Source: Triglochin maritima (Eukaryota > Streptophyta > Magnoliopsida > Alismatales > Juncaginaceae). Taken from it: 64,000 nucleotides of DNA. Shown here piece by piece: positions 53,301 to 64,000 of the stretch. Made by a program: the position numbers and the translations under genes. Numbering within the stretch: position 1 is the stretch's first letter; every line of letters begins with the position of its first letter. The notes under the pieces were generated by a model that saw only the letters and a list, made by a program, of their open reading frames with translations, was not told where the DNA came from and did not search any database. The stretch covers positions 58,488,925-58,552,924 of the forward strand of contig OY821772.1 in NCBI GenBank assembly GCA_963682175.1, given 5' to 3'.

Positions 53301-56300
53301 TTATGACATCAAGTCCTCCAAATTTAGTCTCAAGGACTTGTTTATACTATAATCATCTCTCTATAGTATCTCTCGACATTTAGATTTAATTATGATTTCA
53401 AGTCCTCCAATTTTATTCTGATTGACTTGTTTATTCCTCGAATCTGCAGTATGTTATATCTCTCCACCTATAGAGTTATGACGTCAAGTCATCTAATTTT
53501 GTTCTTAATGACTTGTTTATTCGTGGAATCCGCCTTATCTCGTATCTCTCGACCTATGGAGTTTTGAGCTCAATTCGTCCAAATTTGCTCTTGAGGACTT
53601 GTTTATTCCTGGAATCCGTCCTATATGTCGTATCTCTCAACCTACAGAGTTGTGACATCAAGTCCCTCAATTTTGTTCTTAAAGACTTGCTATACTCTAA
53701 TAATCTCTGTGTCATATCTGTCGACTTTTAGAGTTAAGACCGCAAGTCCTCCAATTTTATTCTTATGGACATGTTTATTTCCCCAATCCACCTTATGTTA
53801 TATCTCTCGACCTATAGAGTTATGACATTAAGTCATCTAATTTTGTTCTTAAGGACTTATTTATGCTATAACCATCTCTGTGTCACATCTATCGACTTTT
53901 AGAGTTAAGACTGCAAGTCCTCCAATTTCATTCTTATGGACTTGCTTATTTCTCGAATCTGCCTAATGTTATATCTCTCGACCTATAGAGTTATGACATT
54001 TAAGTCCTCCAAATATATTCTTAAAGACTATTTTGTTGCTTTAATTCCCCCGTCGTCATCTCACTCGACCTTTAGAGTTATGTCTTCAAGTTGTCCAAAT
54101 TTATTCTTATGGACTTGTTTATACTAAAATCATCTCTTTGTCATATCTCTCGACCTTTAGAGATAATTATGACTTCAAGTCCTCCAATTTTATTCTTATG
54201 GACTTGTTTATTCCTCCAATTCGTCCTATGTTATATCTCTCGACCTACAGAGTTATGACACGAAGTCCCCAAATTTTGTTCTTAAGGATTTTTTTATACT
54301 GTAACATTCTCTGTCGTATCTATCTAATTTTAGAGTTAAGAAATTCAAGTCCTCCATTTTAATTAATATGGACTTGTTTCGAATCTGTCATGTTATATAT
54401 CTCGACCTATAAAGTTATGACATCAAGTCCTCCAAATTTAGTCTCAATGACTTGTTTATACTATAATCATCTCTATATAGTATCTCTCGACATTTAGATT
54501 TAATTATGATTTCAAGTCCTCCAATTTTATTCTGATTGACTTGTTTATTCCTCGAATCTGCAGTATGTTATATCTCTCCACCTATAGAGTTATGACGTCA
54601 AGTCATCTAATTTTGTTCTTAATGACTTGTTTATTCGTGGAATCCGCCTTATCTCGTATCTCTCGACCTATGGAGTTTTGAGCTCAATTCGTCCAAATTT
54701 GCTCTTAAGGACTTGTTTATTCCTGGAATCCGTCCTATATGTCGTATCTCTCAACCTACAGAGTTGCGACATCAAGTCCCTCAATTTTGTTCTTAAAGAC
54801 TTGCTATACTCTAATAATCTCTGTGTCATATCTGTCGACTTTTAGAGTTAAGACCGCAAGTCCTCCAATTTTATTCTTATGGACATGTTTATTTCCCCAA
54901 TCCACCTTATGTTATATCTCTCGACCTATAGAGTTATGACATTAAGTCATCTAATTTTGTTCTTAAGGACTTATTTATGCTATAACCATCTCTGTGTCAC
55001 ATCTATCGACTTTTAGAGTTAAGACTGCAAGTCCTCCAATTTCATTCTTCTGGACTTGCTTATTTCTCGAATCTGCCTAATGTTATATCTCTCGACCTAT
55101 AGAGTTATGACATTTAAGTCCTCCAAATATATTCTTAAAGACTATTTTGTTGCTTTAATTCCCCCGTCGTCATCTCACTCGACCTTTAGAGTTATGTCTT
55201 CAAGTTCTCCAAATTTATTCTTATGGACTTGTTTATACTAAAACCATCTCTTTGTCATATCTCTCGACCTTTAGAGATAATTATGACTTCAAGTCCTCCA
55301 ATTTTATTCTTATGGACTTGTTTATTCCTCCAATTCGTCCTATGTTATATCTCTCGACCTACAGAGTTATGACACGAAGTCCCCAAATTTTGTTCTTAAG
55401 GACTTTTTTATACTGTAACATTCTCTGTCGTATCTATCTAATTTTAGAGTTAAGAAATTCAAGTCCTCCATTTTAATTAATATGGACTTGTTTCGAATCT
55501 GTCATGTTATATATCTCGACCTATAAAGTTATGACATCAAGTCCTCCAAATTTAGTCTCAAGGACTTGTTTATACTATAACCATCTCTATATCGTATCTC
55601 TCGACATTTAGATTTAATTATGATTTCAAGTCCAATTTTATTCTTATTGACTTGTTTATTCCTCGAATCTGCAATATGTTATATCTCTCCACCTATAGAG
55701 TTATGACGTCAAGTCATCTAATTTTGTTCTTAATGACTTGTTTATTCGTGGAATCCGCCTTATCTCGTATCTCTCGACCTATGGAGTTTTGAGCTCAATT
55801 CGTCCAAATTTGCTCTTTAAGGACTTGTTTATTCCTGGAATCCGTCCTATATGTCGTATCTCTCAACCTACAGAGTTGCGACATCAAGTCCCTCAATTTT
55901 GTTCTTAAAGACTTGTTTATACTCTAATAATCTCTGTGTCATATCTGTCGACTTTTAGAGTTAAGACCGCAAGTCCTCCAATTTTATTCTTATGGACATG
56001 TTTATTTCTCCAATCCACCTTATGTTATATCTCTCGACCTATAGAGTTATGACATTAAGTCATCTAATTTTGTTCTTAAGGACTTATTTATGCTATAACC
56101 ATCTCTGTGTCACATCTATCGACTTTTAGAGTTAAGACTGCAAGTCCTCCAATTTCATTCTTATGGACTTGCTTATTTCTCGAATCTGCCTAATGTTATA
56201 TCTCTCGATCTATAGAGTTATGACATTTAAGTCCTCCAAATATATTCTTAAAGACTATTTTGTTGCTTTAATTCCCCCGTCGTCATCTCACTCGACCTTT

Positions 56301-58690
56301 AGAGTTATGTCTTCAAGTTGTCCAAACTTATTCTTATGGACTTGTTTATACTAAAATCATCTCTTTGTCATATCTCTCGACCTTTAGAGATAATTATGAC
56401 TTCAAGTCCTCCAATTTTATTCTTATGGACTTGTTTATTCCTCCAATTCGTCCTATGTTATATCTCTCGACCTACAGAGTTATGACACGAAGTCCCCAAA
56501 TTTTGTTCTTAAGGATTTTTTTATACTGTAACATTCTCTGTCGTATCTATCTAATTTTAGAGTTAAGAAATTCAAGTCCGCCATTTTAATTAATATGGAC
56601 TTGTTTCGAATCTGTCATGTTATATATCTCGACCTATAAAGTTATGACATCAAGTCCCCAAATTTTGTTCTTAAGGACTTTTTTATACTGTAACATTCTC
56701 TGTCATATCTATCTAATTTTAGAGTTAAGAATTCAAGTCCTCCATTTTAATTAATATGGACTTGTTTCGAATATGTCATGTTATATATCTCGACCTATAA
56801 AGTTATGACATCAAGTCCTCCAAATTTAGTCTTAACGATTTATTTATGCTATAACCATCTCTGTGTCATATCTATCGACTTTTAGAGTTAAGTCTGCAAG
56901 TCCTCCAATTTTATTCTTATGGACTTGTTTATTTCTCGAATTTGCATATGTTATATCTCTCGACCTGTGGAGTTATGTTTAGAGTTATGACATCAAGTCC
57001 TCCAAATTTATTCTTAAGAACTTGTTTATACTATAATCATCTCTATATCATATCTCTCGACATTTAGATTTAATTATGATTTCAAGTCCTCCAATTTTAT
57101 TCTGATTGACTTTTTTATTCCTCGAATCTGTAGTATGTTATATCTCTCCACCTATAGAGTTATGACATTAAGTCTTCCAATTTTGTTCTTAATGACTTAT
57201 TATACTATAATCATCTAGGTGTCACATCTATCGACTTTTAGAGTTAAGACTGCATGTCCTCCAATTTCATTCTTATGGGCTTGTTATTTCTCAAGTCTGC
57301 CTATGTTATATCTCTCGACCTATAGAGTTATTACATTTTAAGTCCTCCAAATTCATTCTTAAAGACTTGTTTGTTACTTTAATTCCCTCGATGTCATCTC
57401 TCTCGACCTTTAGAGTTATGTCTTCAAGTTCCCCAAATTTATTCTAAAAGACTTGTTTATACTATAATCATCTCTTTTTTTATATCTCTTGACCTATAGA
57501 GTTATGACATTCCTCCTAATTTTTTCTTAAAGACTTGTTTGTTACTTTAATTCCCTCGATGTCGTCTCTTTCGACCTTTAGAGTTCTGTCTTCAAGTTCT
57601 CCAAATTTATTCTAAAGGACTTGTTTTAACTATAATCATCTCTATGTCATATCTCTCGACTTTTAGAGATAATTTTGACTTCAAATCCACCAATTTTATT
57701 CTTATGGATTTGTTTATTCCTCCAATCCGTCCTATGTTATATCTCTCGACCTATAGTGTTATGACATTAAGTTCTCCAATTTTTTTCTTAATGACTTTTT
57801 TATACTATAATCATCTCTGTGTCATGTCATCAACTTTTAGAGTTAAGACTTTAAGTCCAATTTAATTCTTATGGACTTGTTTATTTCTCGAATCTGTCAT
57901 ATGTTTTATCTCTCCACCTATAGGGTTATGACATCAAATCCTCCAAATTTATTCTTAAGGACTTGTTTATACTATAATCATCTCTATATCATATCTCTCG
58001 ACATTTAGAGCTAATTATGAGTTCAATCCTCCAATTTTATTCTTATTGACTTGTTTATTCCTCGAGTCCGCGCTATGTTATATCTCCACCTATAGAGTTA
58101 TGACATCAAGTCATCTAATTTTGTTAGGAAGGACTTGTTTATTCCTGGAATCCACCCTATCTCCTATCTCTCGACCTATGGAGTTTTGACCTCAAGTCCT
58201 CAAAATTTGCTCTTAAGGACTTGTCTGGAATCCGTCCTATGTCGTCTCCAAAGTTGCGGCTTCATGTCCTATTTTATTCTTATAGACTTGTTTATTCATC
58301 GAATTCGCTATATGTCATCTCTCGACCTATAGAGTTATAACATAATGTCCTTCAATTTTATTCTTAAGGAGTTGTTTATTGCTAAAATTCTTTCTATGTC
58401 ATATCTTTCGTCATTTGGAGTTTTGACCTTAAGTCCTCCAAATTTGCTTTTAAAAACTTGTTTATTACTATAATCCATCCTATATCATATCTCTCGACTT
58501 ATGGAGTTATGACCTCATTTCCTCCAAATTTATTCTTAATGACTTGCTTATTATTCAAATTAAGTCGTGCAGTTTTTATTTTAAGGAATTGTTTATTACT
58601 CAATTCCTTTATATGTGATTTCTGTCGACTGATAGACTTATGACATGAAGTCCTCTAATTTTTTATCTCAAGGACTTGTGTTTGTATGAA
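47380..58690. repeat. Satellite B: ~86-bp monomers
   Basis: Monomers follow tatctctcgacctatagagttatgac, then atcaagtcctccaattttnttcttaaggacttgttta, then a variable segment. Diverged monomers form the edges (47380-47860 and 56655-58690). The core is a regular higher-order array. The many identical short ORFs are by-products of the repeat. Confidence 0.93.
47860..56655. repeat. Satellite B core: 1114-bp higher-order repeat, about 8 copies of 13 monomers
   Basis: The same phase point recurs at 47943, 49057, 50171, 51285, 52399, 53513 and 54627, exactly 1114 bp apart, with an eighth copy near 55740 shifted by small indels. Each unit holds 13 distinguishable ~86-bp monomers counted from successive tatctctcgac-like starts. 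Copies differ at only a handful of sites. Just after the core, 56655-56815 repeats the last few monomers, marking the recombination edge. Confidence 0.95.
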
Positions 58691-60425
58691 TAAGCTACTA
58701 TTTTGTTGAATGTTTTTTTATCAACACTTACATTATTTGATGTTTATTTCTGTGTTATATGTTTATTTTTTTAAAGGAAGGAACGTGAAATCCTCGTCTA
58801 CACATAATTCTTTTTGAATAGAACCTTCAGCCATGTTAAGACCTCCCTAAAGATGTTGTTGCTGAGGTGTGACACAGACACAAGTTATCTGTCTTATCAA
58901 TACATAAGCTACCCTATCCTTTGCAATCAACTAAAGAAGAACTAACATTATTTTGGAGTGTTCATTTAGCTTTGTCGGTTTACTCGATTTTATTGTGGTG
59001 TCGATCTTCTGATTAAGCATGCTGGTTTACCATGGGTCATTGGGTACTCCAGTTGCGGTGATTGAAGTGAAAATGATGCTGCAATTACTTGTTCAGCCCC
59101 CTAGTTATGATCCAAAGATTAAGGTTGTCACCAGTTGGATAGTCAAATGGTGTCAAAGCAAGCAAGTTTGTAGTATTCATCTAATTTAGTTTCTTAGGAA
59201 GCAAGAATATGGAACCAATATTTTGACTGATTGATATGCCTTATTGTTTTTCTTGGGTCCAGCCTAACAATTAAGTTTATGAACATATTCCTGTTGTCCA
59301 ATTGATATCTCATTTGCTGGTGGAGTGTTTAATATCAAGCTATGCGTTCAACATACTAATCTAAAGAGCACAGTGCTGTTTAGTAACACTTGGATTAGTT
59401 GACAACAACAACCTTCAATCCCAAACTAGTTCGGGTAGGCTAGATGTTAAACTCACTAGGAATCAAGTTTCCAGCAATCTCCTTCCATCGTAATTATCCA
59501 AAGCCAATTATGTGGAAATACTTCAATCATTAAATTTGATTCGGGTGTTTACCTTATGTTTAGGGAATTTGATTCGGGGTGGTTACCTTAAATTTGGGCT
59601 GGAATTGGGTTATTTCTTTCTCAGTGTAGAACTCATACAAGCGGACTTCTTTCTTTATATTTTAATCATCCTGCTTTATATCAGTTAACGTGAATCTGGT
59701 TTTCCCAAGTACCTCAGTTGGATTTGGGGGTAGACACAAAACGAACCATGTAACATCTGAAACATTTTTATAGACTTGGCTATCTTGGTTGCTTGGCAAA
59801 ATGGCATCAGTCCGTAGAAGATTGGGCTTCACCAGGTTAGTCACTATATAAATAGTTGTTATGCATGGAGAAATGAGGAACAATGATTTATTATCTAATG
59901 TTCATGATCCACCCCTTTGAAACGTGGTTTAATGCAGGTTTGTGAATATAGTCCTGGTCAAATTTGACAAGGGATTATTAGGCCTGGCAATAAGACCCAA
60001 CTCGTGACCCTGATCCTCTTTGATTAATTGCCTGACTGTATCGATACATTTACTTATTTTTCACAAACAAATCAAAATTGTTAGATCATTTTCTAGATGC
60101 ATTTGTGTCCGAGTCTATCCTTATTTAGCATTAGGAGGGACATGTTTATTTCTGGTCAATAATTCAAATGATTAAGTAGCCCATTTTGTCCTTTTATTTT
60201 GGTTTTTGTTTGTTGGTTTGAAGAACCCAAAGATCTGATCTCGAATAAGTCAAACAACTGGGAGGGGTAACTGTTACCATTCAATTATTGACCTAGTACT
60301 AGCCTCATTAGTGCATGTTTATTCTCTCAAACGTATTATTTATTAAATTAAAGTTTAGCCTTTTGTGCTTATTAAAGAAGATAAAATTCTGTTATCTAGC
60401 ATGATTAGCTTAAACTCAAATGCTG
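58691..60425. other. Intergenic, no intact gene
   Basis: Includes gacaacaacaaccttcaatcccaaactagttcggg at 59401, typical of the conserved 3' part of plant retroposons (SINE/RTE type). A possible truncated transposon end (ttaggcctggcaataagaccc) lies at 59980. No gene recognised. Confidence 0.4.
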
Positions 60426-61357
60426 GTTTTGGTAATGGAATTCAACTTTAAGAAACATCAGGCTTTTGCAAGTTCTAAAGAATGTCTAGTGAGCTCTACT
60501 GCAGTTGTTGGGCCCAATAGAAGTGGCAAAAGCAATGTGATTGATGCCATGCTTTTTGTGTTTGGGAGAAGAGCTAAACATGTGAGCTCCCTCCTGATTT
60601 TGGATTTGGTGCGTGCACTTTGGTTTAATGTACATATGCTGCAAATTGATTGAGTTAATATGCTAGTTGATCAATTATTTATTCTGGTTCTTTTGTTGTG
60701 GGATTCGAACATGAAGGTGCCTCTAAACAAAGTTTCCAAGCTCATACATGATTCTAGTGATCATCAGAATTTCCAGAAAGCAGTGATCCCTGTTCATTTT
60801 CAGGAGATCATTGATATGGTATTCCATTTCTTTAAAGCAATCCTCGGTTCCTTTCAGGATTGCCTTGGAATTTTGAAAAAAATTGGAAAAAGATAAAAAA
60901 ATGTTTTTAATTGAGATCCAATGTATGCACTTGATTCATCGTAATTCTTCTCTCTTTAAAAATCATCCAGATGATGTAACGTACGAATTAATCAAAGGCA
61001 GCGAGTTTGTAATTACAAGAGTTGCTTTACACAACTCATCAAAATACTACATCAGTGATAGGAGCAGTAGTTTTACAGAAGTCGCTATGAAGCTCAAGGG
61101 GAAAGGAGTAGACTTAAACAATATACTGCTTTCTGATTTTGTTGGTTGGGTGTAAGAGCTTTTTTGTTTTAATCAAATTTTAGTCATACTGCTGTTTTTT
61201 GCTGATTCTAAGATTGCTTAACACAAGGTGAGGTGGAACAAATATCATTGATGAAGCCAAAAGCACAAGGTCCTCGTGATGAGAGGTTCCTTGAATACAT
61301 GGAGGGTATCATCGGTGCCAACCAATACGTGGGTAAAATAGAGGAAGCAAACAAACA
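60426..61357 (+). pseudogene. SMC4: Condensin SMC4 N-terminal relic
   Basis: Four exon-like blocks in the correct order: 60426-60581 (STAVVGPNRSGKSNVIDAML, FVFGRRAK), 60717-60818 (NKVSKLIHDSSDHQN, VHFQEIIDM), about 60969-61128 (GSEFVITRVALHNSSKYYIS, SFTEVAMKLKGKGVDL) and about 61228-61357 (GEVEQISLMKPKAQGP, FLEYMEGIIGANQYVGKIEE). These match the ATPase head of plant SMC4, a condensin subunit that compacts mitotic chromosomes. Walker A should read GPNGSGKS; here the central Gly is Arg. Blocks 2 and 3 do not join in frame with the sites seen, block 3 ends in altered sequence (NNILLSDF) where the family has NRFLILQ, and no coiled-coil, hinge or C-terminal exons follow before the window ends. I judge it a truncated pseudogene; splice sites still look canonical. 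Confidence 0.85.
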
Positions 61358-63049
61358 GTGAGTTTATTTTTCATTTTGAAGATCGATTTGCTCGATGTCC
61401 AAGAGTCACCATTCATGAGTGTTAAACAACGTTACAATGGTATTCAATATTATTAAAACCCTGAAATAAATTACATTTAATTTTCATGAAAATTAGAGTT
61501 GTGTATCCTCATCTTAATTGTTTCTGTATAAATTAGCAATGTTAGGAGTACTAATCAAGGCAATATGGTTTAGGGTGCAAAGTAGATGGCATTAAAATTT
61601 GTTGACAAGATCAACTTGAATCATTCTGTGAAGGTTTCAAAGTTGGAGTATTTTCACCACTTTATTTTTACTCTGCAGCTTATTTTCTTATCAGTACCCC
61701 CTCATTTGTACCCCCAACTAGTTTGGGATTAAAGAGCTTAGTATTTTTTGTTTGTCATTTTTTATATTTTATCAATCTATTATATATTGTTGTAGTTATT
61801 TTCTTGTAATATTTTTATTTACTTTTGAGCAATTACATAAACACACTAATACAATCTATGTTTTTAAGAGTGTTAGCATCTATCACCGTAATATATTAGT
61901 TTCATAAATTTTAGGAATTAATGTTTATTTAGCTTTTAAATATTTGCATAAATATGTATGTGTATGCTTTAAGTTAATCATTAAATTTAAATGTTTACTT
62001 GCAATAAATCCCATGCATCTAAGAGACTATAAAATTACAATACACATTCCGAACACACCTTGGTGGAAGTACTGGTTCCCCAATTAAGTATACCTTTTCT
62101 AATGCATTTGAAGGAATGGATAACGTGTTATGTCTATCTCATTTCACTTCTATGTTTCATTGCTTTTGTCAACCTACTTGCAACCTTGATCTTCGTCTAA
62201 TAATTTCTACTTGATTGAGTGTACATTCTCCACCTACGATGATACAATCCTAGTTTTACAGGGACATCAATGATACCTCCGTTGCTCATGGAGAATTCAT
62301 ACCGACTTTTGCATCTCCTTGCTTAGATAATGGAGACATTTTATTTTTCTTCTTCCGGTAAATAATCTGTTCCATTCACTCAAAAAAAATAGAAGCTTTT
62401 TTCTGTTCTTATGGTCGATGCATTAGGAAACTTGATAAAAACATTTAGGTGCGAGGTAAAAAAGTATATGTATTTCACATCAAACACAATTTCCCTACAA
62501 ACACGTATTATAATCAAAAGCACCCGTTTAAATGTGTATTTGCATTTCAAATATTAATTAAAAAAATACTTAAAAAGGCAAAGCATGATAAAGAATGGTC
62601 GACTAAACCATGGACTTGTTCAATAAATCATGAAGAAACCTCCAAGTAAATGTTTCTTCCAATATTTTGTTAGTCTTTAATTTTCAGGTGAACTTTTTAC
62701 TTAAAAATATCCAAACTAATTGTTGCGTTTTGGTTTAATCAATCACTTCATTTAATTCACTGCTTAAAAGAAAATTCCTATAGGAAATGCTAAGTGTACG
62801 GTGTACTCAAGGCTGGATTGTCATATTTGACATTTTTTAAAGCCACAATACTTGTTTTGAAATCGTATCTCTAGATATGTTTGCATGATGGTAATCACAA
62901 TCATACGGATAAATAACAATTTACATTCCCAATTTGCATAATATTTCATACTTATTGATTTCTACATACTTTTTTATTTGGGTTACTACCTGCCTATATA
63001 AGTTCAGATTTATACCATGGAGACATCTGATTTAGTGATACAGATTAAT
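61358..63049. other. Intergenic, no gene recognised
   Basis: AT-rich. At 61711-61750 cccaactagtttgggattaaag is an inverted relative of the retroposon tail at 59401. The plus ORF at 62449-62649 is Lys-rich and unrecognised. Confidence 0.4.
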
Positions 63050-63591
63050 TAGGGTGGTCAATTTTACATGAAACACGATTACACGAAAACGACACGAACT
63101 TAACGGATATGGATTGAGAATTTGAACATGATTAATAAATTGGTTAGATGTGACAATACGATTATTAAATGAGTTGGATATGATTTTTTGTTGCAAAAAC
63201 GATTAACACGATTAAGACACGATAAATAATCAGGTAATTAGGTACATGATTAAAAATACTACACGATTAATACCGACAAGTCTACAAGTAATATATAAGT
63301 TATAAATTATAATGAACGAGTGACATGCAACATACAATCGGTATTCGTGTAATAAATAGAACTAATTGTGTATGGATTATTGTATAATTGTGTAAACGGT
63401 AGTTGTGTTAAACGTGTACATGAAGTAACATATTTAATAATCGTGTATAGCAACACGATTATAAAAAAGGTTGGATACGGTAGAAGTTTAGCAACATGAT
63501 TATTAAATTGTTCGGATACAGTGTAGCTCCTAGAGCTTATACATACGACTTGACATGACACGATTAGCACACAACACGATTGACAGTCCTA
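63050..63591. mobile_element. hAT-type non-autonomous element, 542 bp, rich in ACACGATTA
   Basis: Starts TAGGGTGGTCAAT and ends ATTGACAGTCCTA, inverted ends with three mismatches, and is flanked by perfect AGATTAAT on both sides (63042-63049 and 63592-63599), the 8-bp hAT target size. The interior repeats acacgatta/acgattaat words in both orientations. No gene. Confidence 0.92.
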
Positions 63592-64000
63592 AGATTAATG
63601 TATATGAAGGTGTTGGTTTGTTAAGCTTTCATGGGGATTGTAACTTATATTTTAGATTTGTGGTTTTTACTTGCCAAATACTTTATGCAATTAACCGCCT
63701 GAATCACAAATGAGGCCTACAAGGATGCGGTGAAGGCGCAAGACGGAGGTCGTGAAAGGATATCTGGGTTTGCATCAGGCTCCATGGTGGAGGAAGAAAT
63801 TAATATGAAAATAATACCCAATATACTTCTGCATGTATTCTACTTACGTCTCTTAATTATGATATTTGTTGACGGTTGTGTTTATTTTAATAAATTGTAT
63901 CTTTGCAGATCAATTATTGTCACTCATTTTGATGACAAATTTACATTAAATGACTTGTCCATTTTACCATATATTGTTAAGGCTCTACCATGACGACAAA
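63592..64000. other. Right edge, unassigned
   Basis: An open plus frame (63730-63993) starts MKAQDGGRERISGFASGSMVE and then turns hydrophobic. I do not recognise it. It may be an exon that reads into an intron. Confidence 0.3.

Overview
This window is nuclear DNA from a flowering plant, most likely a eudicot. The evidence is three intron-bearing genes of plant families (two isoprenylated heavy-metal-associated proteins and a plastid acyltransferase), plant-type transposons of six classes with intact target-site duplications, and AT-rich higher-order satellites at both ends. No bacterial-style operon, CRISPR, rRNA or tRNA gene was recognised. The species cannot be told from the sequence.

Layout. 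1-7870 is a degenerate tandem satellite (short ~45-bp subunits in ~546-bp and ~790-bp higher-order units), interrupted by a short hAT-type element with a perfect 8-bp target duplication. 8151-9834 (minus) is a five-exon two-HMA HIPP gene. 10797-12157 is one copy of a dispersed repeat whose second copy lies at 45465-46547. 14342-16398 (minus) is a five-exon plastid lysophosphatidate acyltransferase. 16.7-23.0 kb is a transposon cluster: a foldback MITE, a mini hAT, a FAR1/MULE-type element with a 25-bp-arm hairpin, and a PIF/Harbinger element with TAA duplications. 24639-25487 (minus) is a three-exon single-HMA HIPP gene, lying between two copies of a ~400-bp block (C).

The second copy of block C (26431-32951) is split by a ~5.5-kb CACTA element that carries decayed TNP2-type transposase genes and a second, smaller CACTA element nested inside it. 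A 562-bp hAT element sits 21 bp beyond the CACTA end. The first copy of block C (23332-24071) lacks both and serves as an empty-site reference. 34.3-37.0 kb is a GC-richer LTR-like segment holding a solo LTR. 37.4-40.8 kb is a GGGGTAA-type repeat array split by a MULE with a 9-bp target duplication. 42.4-43.4 kb is a long inverted repeat. 47.4-58.7 kb is a second satellite, whose core is about eight near-identical 1114-bp units, each built of 13 monomers of ~86 bp. 60.4-61.4 kb is an N-terminal SMC4 relic with a damaged P-loop, and 63050-63591 is a fourth hAT-type element.

The functional content is small. The two HIPPs are probable membrane-anchored metal or protein-binding factors, and LPAT1 makes phosphatidic acid in the plastid. 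Everything else recognised is repeat, transposon or gene relic. Gene models were built by hand from splice signals and reading-frame continuity; all three join in frame with GT-AG introns.
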